From Variibacter sp. (lineage in GTDB: Bacteria > Pseudomonadota > Alphaproteobacteria > Rhizobiales > Xanthobacteraceae): a DNA stretch of 64,000 bases. Of the stretch, positions 25,293 to 32,817 are shown one piece after another. The stretch covers positions 99,157 through 163,156 of the forward strand of contig JADGHE010000001.1 in the NCBI GenBank assembly GCA_019689555.1. The letters are read 5' to 3'. Below the pieces are notes generated by a model. It saw nothing but the letters and a program-made list of their open reading frames with translations. It was not told where the DNA came from and searched no databases. The position numbers and the translations under genes were made by a program. Every line of letters begins with the position of its first letter. Position 1 is the first letter of the stretch.

Positions 25293-26270
25293 TCACTCGA
25301 TCGACGCCCCGCTCGCCTTGATCGGCTCCGCCCATTTCTCGATCTCGCTGCGCACGAACTTGGCGAGATATTCGGGGCTGCGCCGATCCGGCGCGGCGAG
25401 GTTGGCGCCCATGCTGGTGAGCCGCTCGCGCACCGCCGGCGTGTCGATCGTCTTGATGATCGCCTCGTTGAGCGTCTTGACGATGTCGGTCGGGGCGTCC
25501 TTCGGCAGGAAGATGGCGTTCCACGTATAGGCTTCGAGGTTGGAAACGCCCTCCTCGGCCGCGGTCGGCAGGTTCGGCAGCACGGGCGAGCGCTGCGGCG
25601 CCATGATGGCAAGCGCCTTCACGGTGCCGCCGTCGATCTGCGGCTTCGCCGTGGTGATGATTTCGCAGAGAAAATCGATGCGGCCGGCCTGCAGGTCTTG
25701 CATGGCGGGGCCGGTGCCCCGGTAGGGCACATGGGTGATGTTCGTGCCGAGGGCGCTGTTGAGCACCACGCAGCCGAGATGCGTCGCCGAGCCGGCGCCG
25801 GCCGACCCGTAGCTCATCTTGGCCTGGTTCGCCTTGGCATAGGCGACGAATTCGCGGAAGCTGTTGACGGGCAGGTCCTTGCGGACGATGAGCAGGATCG
25901 GCACGTCGGCGATGAGGCCCACCGGCGTGAAGTCCGTCACCGCATCGTAGGCCGGCTTCTTATAGAGCGTCTGGTTCTGCGCGTGGGTGCCCACCGTGCC
26001 GAGGACGAAGGTATAGCCGTCCGGCGGGGACTGCGCGACGCGCTTCGCGCCGGTCATGCCGCCCGCGCCGCCCACGTTCTCCACCACCACCTGCTGGCCC
26101 AGCACCTCGCTCATGCGCTGGGCGACCACGCGGCCCAGCACGTCCGTCGGGCCGCCGGCGGCGAAGGGGACGATCATGGTGACGGGACGGTTCGGATACG
26201 GCTGAGCCCCGGCCGAATCGGCCAGGGGCAACAGACCGGCGAGCGCTGCAAAAAAGAGCCTCTTCAGCAT
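25293..26270 (-). CDS. Tripartite tricarboxylate transporter receptor (TctC/Bug)
   Basis: A 325-residue periplasmic solute-binding protein. A signal peptide (about 22 residues, basic MLKR then hydrophobic) precedes QPYPNRPVTMIVPFAAGGPTD, the family signature; PYRGTGPAMQDLQAG is the ligand-loop region. Bug proteins bind carboxylates and other small acids. No TctA or TctB membrane gene is near, which is common for these receptors. The gene lies between DUF2125 and ubiH-like genes with no obvious functional link. Confidence 0.9.
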   Translation of the reverse strand: MLKRLFFAALAGLLPLADSAGAQPYPNRPVTMIVPFAAGGPTDVLGRVVAQRMSEVLGQQVVVENVGGAGGMTGAKRVAQSPPDGYTFVLGTVGTHAQNQTLYKKPAYDAVTDFTPVGLIADVPILLIVRKDLPVNSFREFVAYAKANQAKMSYGSAGAGSATHLGCVVLNSALGTNITHVPYRGTGPAMQDLQAGRIDFLCEIITTAKPQIDGGTVKALAIMAPQRSPVLPNLPTAAEEGVSNLEAYTWNAIFLPKDAPTDIVKTLNEAIIKTIDTPAVRERLTSMGANLAAPDRRSPEYLAKFVRSEIEKWAEPIKASGASIE

Positions 26271-26379
26271 TTAGGCGATCCTCCCATGACACGTACAAAC
26301 GTCCGCATCGGGGCGAGGTATCCCATGCCGGGCGCCGGGCACGCAATGCCCTTCGCGGCGGGCGCGCCTCCGCCGTCTC

Positions 26380-27423
26380 TTAGTAAAGCGGCGGCGTCTG
26401 GCCGAGCGGCAGCGGCCCGAAGAACACCGCGCCGTCCCTGAATCGCAGCGGTACCACCACGGCCGGCTTGCCTTCGAGCTCGGCGCGGCCCGCGAGGATG
26501 GCGAGCCCGTTCAACATGCTCGCCTGCGCCTGGCTGTCCTGGCCGAAGAGCCAGCCGCCGATCTCCGCAAGCCCGGCCAGCGTCACCTGCAGCCCGCCGT
26601 CGAGCCGCGCCTGCGGCGTCAAGCCCAGTTCGCCCTTGGCCACGGCGACGATCTCGCCCTGCGCGACGCGCGCTTTCACGATTTCGAGCCGGCCGCCATC
26701 GGCCTGCCATTGCCGCAGGCGCGTCGCGAGCGGCACGGGCGAAAGATCCCGCACGCCGTGCACGACCGCTTCCGCCTCCGCGTCGAACGGCTTCTGCGCG
26801 AGGGCCGCCGCCCCCGCCACGACAGCGGCCTCGGCGCGGGCCACGAGGTCGAACACGGGCTGGGCGTCGGCCGAGCCGGGGCGCAACCGCGCGTGAGCCT
26901 CGACGTGCCGCGCTTGCACCAGCGGGGCGGCGCCGGCCGCACGCGCCGTGCGCAGCGCGGGCTCGTTGATCGAAACCGAAAGGCGCTCGAAGCCCCGCAA
27001 GAAGCCGCGCAGGCTCGCCTGCAGGAGCCGCCAGTCGGCTGTCAGTGGGGCGCCGCCGCGGCCGGTCGCGATCGTCATGGGCCCGGTGAGTTCCACGACG
27101 ACGAGATCGGGCTGGAAGACCTCCGCCGCGGCAAACAGCGAGGTGGCCTCCAGCACGACCGTCCGGTCGCCCGCCTGCACCTCGGCCCGCGGCCGAGCGC
27201 AGCGCAGCTCGATGCGGAAGGGAAAGCCGCCGATCGTGCGACCTTCGCACGCGAACAGGCGGCCGGCCGCGGCCTGCCGCTCCATCCAAGCGGCGAGCGT
27301 GGCCTCGGCGCGGTTCACCGCATAAAACCAGAAGGCGCTCCAGGCGAGCGCCAGCAGCACAATGATGGCGAGCGGCGCGTAGGTCCACCGCCGCCGGGCC
27401 GCCTGGGCCGAAGCTTGCGCCAT
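26380..27423 (-). CDS. DUF2125 family membrane-anchored protein
   Basis: A 347-residue protein with one N-terminal membrane segment (about residues 14-36) and a large presumed periplasmic domain beginning CEGRTIGGFPFRIELRCARP, the conserved head of DUF2125. The family is common in alphaproteobacteria, of unknown function, and resembles lipid-transfer-like beta-rich proteins. It is divergent from chaC (102 bp). Confidence 0.85.
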   Translation of the reverse strand: MAQASAQAARRRWTYAPLAIIVLLALAWSAFWFYAVNRAEATLAAWMERQAAAGRLFACEGRTIGGFPFRIELRCARPRAEVQAGDRTVVLEATSLFAAAEVFQPDLVVVELTGPMTIATGRGGAPLTADWRLLQASLRGFLRGFERLSVSINEPALRTARAAGAAPLVQARHVEAHARLRPGSADAQPVFDLVARAEAAVVAGAAALAQKPFDAEAEAVVHGVRDLSPVPLATRLRQWQADGGRLEIVKARVAQGEIVAVAKGELGLTPQARLDGGLQVTLAGLAEIGGWLFGQDSQAQASMLNGLAILAGRAELEGKPAVVVPLRFRDGAVFFGPLPLGQTPPLY

Positions 27424-27525
27424 GCGGAATTATCCCTTCTGCCGTGACGCTTGCTTCGCGCCGGCCGGCTTGGTAGGCGAGCGCGCGCGGCGCCCGATGT
27501 CAACGCGGCGTTTCCTTCTCCCGCA

Positions 27526-28098
27526 ATGAATCCCCCGCCCGATCACGCCGACGAGGATTTCTGGGTCTTTGGCTACGGATCGCTGATGTGGCGACCCGGC
27601 TTCGCCTTCGCCGAGCGGCGGCCGGCCCTTCTCGTCGGCGCACACCGCGCGCTGTGCGTGTTCTCTTACGTGCACCGGGGCACGCCGGACCGGCCGGGAC
27701 TCGTGCTCGGTCTCGACCAGGGCGGCGCCTGCCGCGGCATAGCCTTCCGGGTCGAAGCGGCGCGTCGCGCCGAGACCATCGCCTATCTCCGCGCGCGCGA
27801 GCAGGTCACCGCCGTGTACCGCGAGGCAATCCGATCGGTCTGGCTCGACGGCACGCCCGAGAATCGCGTCTCGGCGCTTTGCTATGTAGTCGATCGCAGT
27901 CATCCGCAATATGCCGGCCGCCTCACGCTCGAAGAACAATTGCACCTCGTACGGCAGGGTCATGGCCAATCGGGGGCAAACCGCGACTATGTGCTCGCAA
28001 CCGTCCGCGCGCTCGAAGCCCTCGGCTGCCGCGACCGCGACCTCCACCTCCTCGCCGAACGGCTGAAGGGCGTGCACGAGATACGCGCCAACCCTTAA
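27526..28098 (+). CDS. ChaC-type gamma-glutamylcyclotransferase
   Basis: A 190-residue enzyme that cleaves glutathione to 5-oxoproline and Cys-Gly. The substrate-binding loop is FGYGSLMWRPGF, and the catalytic Glu lies in AYLRAREQ; the region VFSYVHRGT is typical. I use the ATG at 27526; no good ribosome site is visible, so it may be near-leaderless from the divergent DUF2125 promoter region. The 88 bp to the convergent plsC hold nothing recognisable. Confidence 0.88.
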   Translation: MNPPPDHADEDFWVFGYGSLMWRPGFAFAERRPALLVGAHRALCVFSYVHRGTPDRPGLVLGLDQGGACRGIAFRVEAARRAETIAYLRAREQVTAVYREAIRSVWLDGTPENRVSALCYVVDRSHPQYAGRLTLEEQLHLVRQGHGQSGANRDYVLATVRALEALGCRDRDLHLLAERLKGVHEIRANP

Positions 28099-28186
28099 CG
28101 CCGTTTCCACCGACGCAAGGCCGGCTCTCGCCGAGGGGCCGCCTTCGCCCAAGCGCCGCACGGGGCTTCTTCGCGGAGGGAGTGCG

Positions 28187-28930
28187 TCAGCCGGACCGCG
28201 CGGCCGGCGAACCGGCACGGGCCTCGGCGATCAGCCGGGCGGTCGCCTGCTCGATGTCGTTTTGCAGCCGCGCGAAGAAGGTCTTTTCGTCGAGACCCGG
28301 CGGAATCGGGTCGAGCACCTCAACGACGATGGTGCCGGGATAGCGCAGGAACTTCCGGCGCGGCCAGAACAGGCCGGAATTGAGCGCGATCGGCACGCAC
28401 GGCGCGCCGGTGCCGGCATAGAGCTTGGCCACGCCGAACCGATAGGCGGGCTCGGCGCCGGCAGGCCGGCGCGTGCCTTCGGGGAAGATGACGATCTGCC
28501 GCCTTCGACGCAGCGCGTCGCGCGCCCGCGCGATCATCGCGGGAATGACCTGCACGCCGGCGCCGCGGTCGATGGGAATCATGCCGGCCTTGACCGTGTA
28601 CCAGCCGAACAGCGGGATCCACATCAGCTCGCGCTTGATGATGAAGGTCGGCTCCTCGAAGAGCGGCACCAGCGCAAAAGTCTCCCAGGTCGACTGGTGC
28701 TTGGCGGCGACGAGGACGCCGCCCGGCGGGATTTTCTCCAGTCCGCGCCATTCGACGTGGAGGCCGCAGATGACGCGCAACAGCCACAGGCTGCTGCGCG
28801 CCCACAGTTTCGCCATCGCGAGAATCGCGTGGTGCGGCAGAACGAGCGTCGGAATGGCCGCGACGAGCAGAACCGCCAGGTTCAGATAGAACAGAACGTT
28901 GAAGGCGAGCGAACGCAGAAAGATCAGCAC
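28187..28930 (-). CDS. 1-acylglycerol-3-phosphate acyltransferase-like protein (second copy)
   Basis: A 247-residue PlsC-fold acyltransferase with an N-terminal hydrophobic region (residues 5-35), the KHQSTWE variant of the HxxxxD catalytic motif with terminal Glu rather than Asp, and FPEGTRRPAG. The Glu variant is shared by a distinct PlsC subgroup. It ends the ftsE-ftsX-ydcF operon, 33 bp after ydcF, so it may link envelope lipid supply to division. It is only distantly similar to the copy at 22641-23423. Confidence 0.85.
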   Translation of the reverse strand: MLIFLRSLAFNVLFYLNLAVLLVAAIPTLVLPHHAILAMAKLWARSSLWLLRVICGLHVEWRGLEKIPPGGVLVAAKHQSTWETFALVPLFEEPTFIIKRELMWIPLFGWYTVKAGMIPIDRGAGVQVIPAMIARARDALRRRRQIVIFPEGTRRPAGAEPAYRFGVAKLYAGTGAPCVPIALNSGLFWPRRKFLRYPGTIVVEVLDPIPPGLDEKTFFARLQNDIEQATARLIAEARAGSPAARSG

Positions 28931-28963
28931 AGGCGGACCGGAGGTTGGGACGCGGAGCGTCCG

Positions 28964-29680
28964 TCAGCCCCCGATGCCGTTGCGCGTGCGCGCCACTTCG
29001 GTCGTATCGGGAGCCGGCTCCAGCCGCATCCGCGCCTGGGTCAGCATATACTTCACGTATTCGGAAAAGAGGAGCTTCGTGGTCGCAAGGCTCGCCCACC
29101 AGGGCTCGGCCCGCAGCCTGTCGGTCACCACCGGGAAGGCGATGAGCTGGAAGCCCGGCAATTGCCGGCCGAGCTCGGCCATCGAGCGCGGCATGTGATA
29201 GGCCGAGGTGACGACGATCAGGGAGCGGAAGCCCAGGCTTTCGGCCCAGCGCCGCGTTTCGGTGGCGTTGCCGAAGGTGTTGAGCGCGGAATGGTCGAGG
29301 TCGACGCAGCAGGCGAGCAGCCGCTCGTGGCGCGGCATGGCGCGGGCGAGTTCGCGCGCGGAGGTCGCCCGGTGGACGCCCGTGATCAGGAGCCGCTTGC
29401 CGTGGCCGCTGGCCAGAAGCTCGACCGCGTCTGCGATGCGCGAGGCTCCGCCGGTGAGGACGACGATGCCGTCCGCATCGCGCTCGAGCGCGATCTCCTC
29501 GGTCGGAATGCAGCGCACGAACCAGAGGAACCCGCCCATAAAGGCGAGCCCCGCCGTGAAAATCAGCGCGGCCGCAGCGCCGAGCGCGACGCGCCACAGC
29601 CGAGGGAAGCGCGCCGGCCGCGGGGCGGATCCGAGCGCGCGCGCAGCCCCGTCTTTCGAATGCAGCGCGGAACCCTGCAT
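28964..29680 (-). CDS. YdcF family (DUF218) membrane-associated protein
   Basis: About 238 residues with one N-terminal membrane segment (ALGAAAALIFTAGLAFMGG) and a DUF218 domain (DGIVVLTGGASRIADAVELL; LITGVHRATSA; FGNATETRRWAESLGF; VTSAYHMPRSM). Relatives (SanA, ElyC) act in envelope and peptidoglycan-precursor balance. I use the ATG at 29680; a TTG at 29740 overlapping the ftsX stop would extend it by 20 residues. It lies between ftsX and a plsC-like gene. Confidence 0.82.
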   Translation of the reverse strand: MQGSALHSKDGAARALGSAPRPARFPRLWRVALGAAAALIFTAGLAFMGGFLWFVRCIPTEEIALERDADGIVVLTGGASRIADAVELLASGHGKRLLITGVHRATSARELARAMPRHERLLACCVDLDHSALNTFGNATETRRWAESLGFRSLIVVTSAYHMPRSMAELGRQLPGFQLIAFPVVTDRLRAEPWWASLATTKLLFSEYVKYMLTQARMRLEPAPDTTEVARTRNGIGG

Positions 29681-29736
29681 GGTTTTTAATCCGCCACCGA
29701 TCCTAGCGCCGAATTTGGCTTCTGCGCGGCACAATA

Positions 29737-30723
29737 TCAATCGAGGCTGTCGAGCGTGCGATGCACGGTCCAGCGGGACGCGAGGGCGGTGACCGCGGCG
29801 ATGAGCACGATCACGCCGACGATGCCGGCATAGCCTTCCGGGGGCAGCATCAGGCCGCCGAACAGCGCCGCCATCTCCTGGGCGCCGGCCGTGTCGGCCG
29901 GCGGCCCTGCGGCGAAATCGGCGAGCAGAAACACGGCGATCGCCGCGCCGCCGCCGAGCACCGCCCCCTTCAGCCCGAGCTCGAGGAAGTGGCGCTGGAA
30001 CTGGCCGGCGATGAAACGGTTCTTGGCGCCGACGAAGTGCAGCACCTCGACGATTCCGCGGTTCGTCGCCACCGCGCCCCGGGTCGCGAAGGCGATGAGC
30101 AGCACGGTCGCGAACAGCACGAGGCCGAGCACGGCGAAGCCGACCGCCACGGCCGTGCGGGTCATGGCCCGCATGCGCTCGACCCAGCCGCGATGGTCGT
30201 CGAGGCTCGCGCCGGCGACCTGTTCGGAAAGCGCCTTGCGCAGCTCCTCGAGATGGGGCCGCGCGCCGGGCCCAATGGTCACGACGATCAGGCGCGGCAC
30301 CGGCAGCTCGTCGACCGCAAGGCCGGAGCCGAGCCAGGGCTCCAGCAGGCGCAGGGATTCCTCCTTCGTGTAGGGCTTCACCTGCGCGATGCCGTGGCTT
30401 GCGCGCGCGATCAGCGCCGCGCGGTTCACCTCCGTCTCGATGTCGCGGCCGTCCACGGGGCGCACCTGGATCGTGACCTCGCGCGACACCTGCGACTGCC
30501 AGTCGCCCGCGCTGGTGCGAACCAGGACCACGGCGCCGAGCGTCAGCGAGGCGAGGAAGCTCATGATCGCGATGACGCCGAGCAGGGCGCGCCCGGCGAC
30601 CGAATGCGTCGGTACGATCGGGGTCAGCACCTGCGGCTGCGCGGCGGCGCCCCGCGCCGCGGCCTTGCGGGCCTGGCGGAGATCATAGACGGGATAGCGC
30701 ACATGGGCCTCAGTCAGCGACAT
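29737..30723 (-). CDS. ftsX: Cell division ABC transporter permease FtsX
   Basis: A 328-residue membrane protein with the FtsX layout: a cytosolic N-terminus of about 45 residues, one membrane segment, a periplasmic domain (EVTIQVRPVDGRDIE...), then three more segments near residues 190-325. FtsEX couples ATP hydrolysis to activation of septal peptidoglycan hydrolases. The start overlaps the ftsE stop by 14 bp. Confidence 0.92.
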   Translation of the reverse strand: MSLTEAHVRYPVYDLRQARKAAARGAAAQPQVLTPIVPTHSVAGRALLGVIAIMSFLASLTLGAVVLVRTSAGDWQSQVSREVTIQVRPVDGRDIETEVNRAALIARASHGIAQVKPYTKEESLRLLEPWLGSGLAVDELPVPRLIVVTIGPGARPHLEELRKALSEQVAGASLDDHRGWVERMRAMTRTAVAVGFAVLGLVLFATVLLIAFATRGAVATNRGIVEVLHFVGAKNRFIAGQFQRHFLELGLKGAVLGGGAAIAVFLLADFAAGPPADTAGAQEMAALFGGLMLPPEGYAGIVGVIVLIAAVTALASRWTVHRTLDSLD

Positions 30724-31369
30724 GGAGGGTGCCCTCGTGCAGCACGAGGCGGCGCGCGTCGATCTGGTTCATCAGCGCGAGATCGTGCGTCGCGATCACC
30801 ACCGCAGTGCCGGACCGGTGCAGCTCCACGAACAGGCGCAGGAGCCGCTGGGCGAGATTGGGGTCGACATTGCCGGTCGGCTCGTCGGCAAGCAGCAGTT
30901 CGGGGCGCGAAATGACGGCGCGGGCGATCGCCGCACGCTGCTTCTCGCCGCCGGAGAGCACCGGCGGCAGCGCCCACAGGCGATCGCCGAGTCCGACCCA
31001 GCGCAACAGCTCGATCACCTCGTTGCGGTAGCTCGTCTCGCTGCGACCGATGACGCGCAGCGGCAGCGCGACGTTCTCATAGGTGTTGAGGTGGTCGATG
31101 AGGCGGAAGTCCTGGAAGACGAAGCCGATCCGCCGCCGCAGCGTCGCCAGCGCGTCCTTCGTCAGCATGGCGACGTCGTGGCCGAAGAGCGAAATGAGCC
31201 CGCGCGTCGGTTTGAGCGCCATGAACAGGAGGCGCAGCAGGGAGGTCTTGCCCGCCCCCGACGGCCCGGTGAGGAACTGGAAGGAACCGGGCTCGATGGA
31301 GAACGAAACATCGCGCAGGACCTCTGGTCCCGTTCCGTAGCGCAACCCTACGTTCTCGAATCGGACCAC
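30710..31369 (-). CDS. ftsE: Cell division ATP-binding protein FtsE
   Basis: A 219-residue ABC ATPase. Walker A is GPSGAGKTSLLRLLF, the signature is LSGGEKQRAAIARA and Walker B LLLADEPTGNVDP. The start is GTG at 31369. It is the first gene of a minus-strand operon ftsE-ftsX-ydcF-plsC and is divergent from the zinc-ribbon/receiver pair; a CtrA-type box lies 40 bp upstream. Confidence 0.95.
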   Translation of the reverse strand: MVRFENVGLRYGTGPEVLRDVSFSIEPGSFQFLTGPSGAGKTSLLRLLFMALKPTRGLISLFGHDVAMLTKDALATLRRRIGFVFQDFRLIDHLNTYENVALPLRVIGRSETSYRNEVIELLRWVGLGDRLWALPPVLSGGEKQRAAIARAVISRPELLLADEPTGNVDPNLAQRLLRLFVELHRSGTAVVIATHDLALMNQIDARRLVLHEGTLHVAD

Positions 31370-31408
31370 GCCCGCGTCTCCGGATGCCGAATCCTGGCCC
31401 GCTCGCCA

Positions 31409-31424
31409 TTAAGATCGCATTAAC
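31409..31424. promoter_or_regulatory. CtrA-type box between ftsE and the zinc-ribbon gene
   Basis: TTAA at 31409-31412, seven bases GATCGCA, then TTAAC at 31420-31424: a perfect match to the CtrA consensus TTAA-N7-TTAAC. A further TTAAC half-site lies at 31488-31492. The 166-bp divergent region is clearly less GC-rich than its surroundings and must hold both promoters. Confidence 0.6.
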
Positions 31425-31535
31425 GATATGCGTTCCCCGCGGACGGCCTGTTTCAAACGTTTTTCAGTTTTCGTGGTTTCCGATCCGTTAACGCACCGCT
31501 GCTAGGATCAAGGGGTCGGCGTTTTGCGGAAACAC

Positions 31536-32345
31536 ATGCTGATCGTCTGTCCGAACTGCGCGACGTCCTACAGGGTCGATCTCGACAAGCTGGGGCCGCA
31601 AGGCCGCCCGGTGCGCTGCGCCCGCTGCCAGGGCACCTGGTTCGCGCAAGCCTCGTCCGCGGCCGCGGCCGCGGCCGCGCCCGCGGGCAGCCCGCGTTCC
31701 GGCATGGAGGGAAACGGCGAAGCCGCGGCGCCGGGCGCCCAGGCAGAGGCGGGGCAGCCCTCCGCAGCGGGCGATGCGATCCTCGAGCCGTCCGCCTCCG
31801 GTCCTGCGCCAGCCGAGGCGGCGCCCGGGCGGGCACCGGAGGATATCGAGACTGCGGCCGCACGGCGGGCCCGCCTGTCGCGCGAGGCCCGCACCGGCCG
31901 GCGCCACCGCGCCTTGCTGCCGATTGCGATTTTCGTTCTCGTTGCGATCCTTGCCGGTCTCGTCGGCTGGCGCGCGGAGGTCGTTCGCATCGCGCCGCAG
32001 ACGGCGCAACTCTACGGCCTGATCGGACTGCCCGTGAACCTGCGCGGCCTCGTGTTCGAGGACGTCAAGGTCGCGGAAGAGATGCAGGACGGCGTGCCGC
32101 TCCTCGTCGTGCAGGGCCGCATCGTCAATGCGACGCAGCGGACGGTCGAGGTGCCGCGCCTGCGCTTTGCGTTGCGCGACCCCGCCGGGGTCGAGGTCTA
32201 TGCCTGGACGGCCGTGCCCGACCGACCGGTGCTCAATCCAGCCGAGGCGCTGCCCTTCCGCAGCCGGCTCGCTTCGCCGCCGGCCAATGTCAAGGACGTG
32301 CTGGTCCGCTTCTTTCACCGCCGCGATCTCGTCGCGGCCCGCTGA
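31536..32345 (+). CDS. MJ0042-type zinc-ribbon membrane protein
   Basis: A 269-residue protein. The N-terminus has an MJ0042/GATA-like zinc ribbon with paired cysteines (VCPNCATSY and RCARCQGTW), then an Ala/Gly/Pro-rich linker of about 80 residues, one membrane segment (LLPIAIFVLVAILAGLVGW) and a C-terminal DUF3426-like beta domain (MQDGVPLLVVQGRIVNATQR). The start is the ATG at 31536. Such proteins accompany the cell-division and stalk genes of alphaproteobacteria, function unknown. It is followed after 52 bp by a response regulator. Confidence 0.82.
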   Translation: MLIVCPNCATSYRVDLDKLGPQGRPVRCARCQGTWFAQASSAAAAAAAPAGSPRSGMEGNGEAAAPGAQAEAGQPSAAGDAILEPSASGPAPAEAAPGRAPEDIETAAARRARLSREARTGRRHRALLPIAIFVLVAILAGLVGWRAEVVRIAPQTAQLYGLIGLPVNLRGLVFEDVKVAEEMQDGVPLLVVQGRIVNATQRTVEVPRLRFALRDPAGVEVYAWTAVPDRPVLNPAEALPFRSRLASPPANVKDVLVRFFHRRDLVAAR

Positions 32346-32397
32346 TGGCATTCCGCCGGACCCGCGGGCCGGCGCGCGTTACGAGGGGCAGACGCCG

Positions 32398-32781
32398 ATG
32401 GCGCGCATCCTGATCGCCGAGGACGAGGACGCGCTGCGCGACCTGCTCCAGCGAGGGCTGCGGGAGCAGGGGCACGAGGTGGCGGTCGCCGCCGACGGCA
32501 CCGAGGCGATCGAAATGCTGTCGGCGCAGGGGCGGCCTTTCGATCTTTTGCTTTCCGACATCCGCATGCCGCTCATGGACGGGATCGCCCTGGCGCTCGC
32601 CGCCGCGCGCGACCACCCCAACCTCGCGATCCTGCTGATGACCGGCTCGGCGGAACACCGCGAGCGCGCGCAGGGGCTCGACGCGCTCATCCAGGGCGTG
32701 GTGCCGAAGCCTTTCACGCTGTCGGACCTGCGCCTGCGCGTCGACGCGGCGCTGGCGCACCGGGCGGCGCGGAGCCCCTGA
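32398..32781 (+). CDS. Single-domain response regulator, CpdR-like
   Basis: A 127-residue stand-alone receiver. The acidic pair is ED at residues 8-9, the phosphoacceptor is D54 in LLLSDIRMPLMDG, and Lys is in VVPKPF; LLMTGSAEHRERAQGLDALI matches the receiver group that includes the alphaproteobacterial cell-cycle protein CpdR, an adaptor for ClpXP proteolysis. No output domain is present. Position next to a CtrA-box-controlled divergent region supports a cell-cycle role. Assignment as true CpdR would need a tree. Confidence 0.75.
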   Translation: MARILIAEDEDALRDLLQRGLREQGHEVAVAADGTEAIEMLSAQGRPFDLLLSDIRMPLMDGIALALAAARDHPNLAILLMTGSAEHRERAQGLDALIQGVVPKPFTLSDLRLRVDAALAHRAARSP

Positions 32782-32817
32782 ACCTTTCCTTCCGAACAGA
32801 AAGCCGAAAAACGGGGC

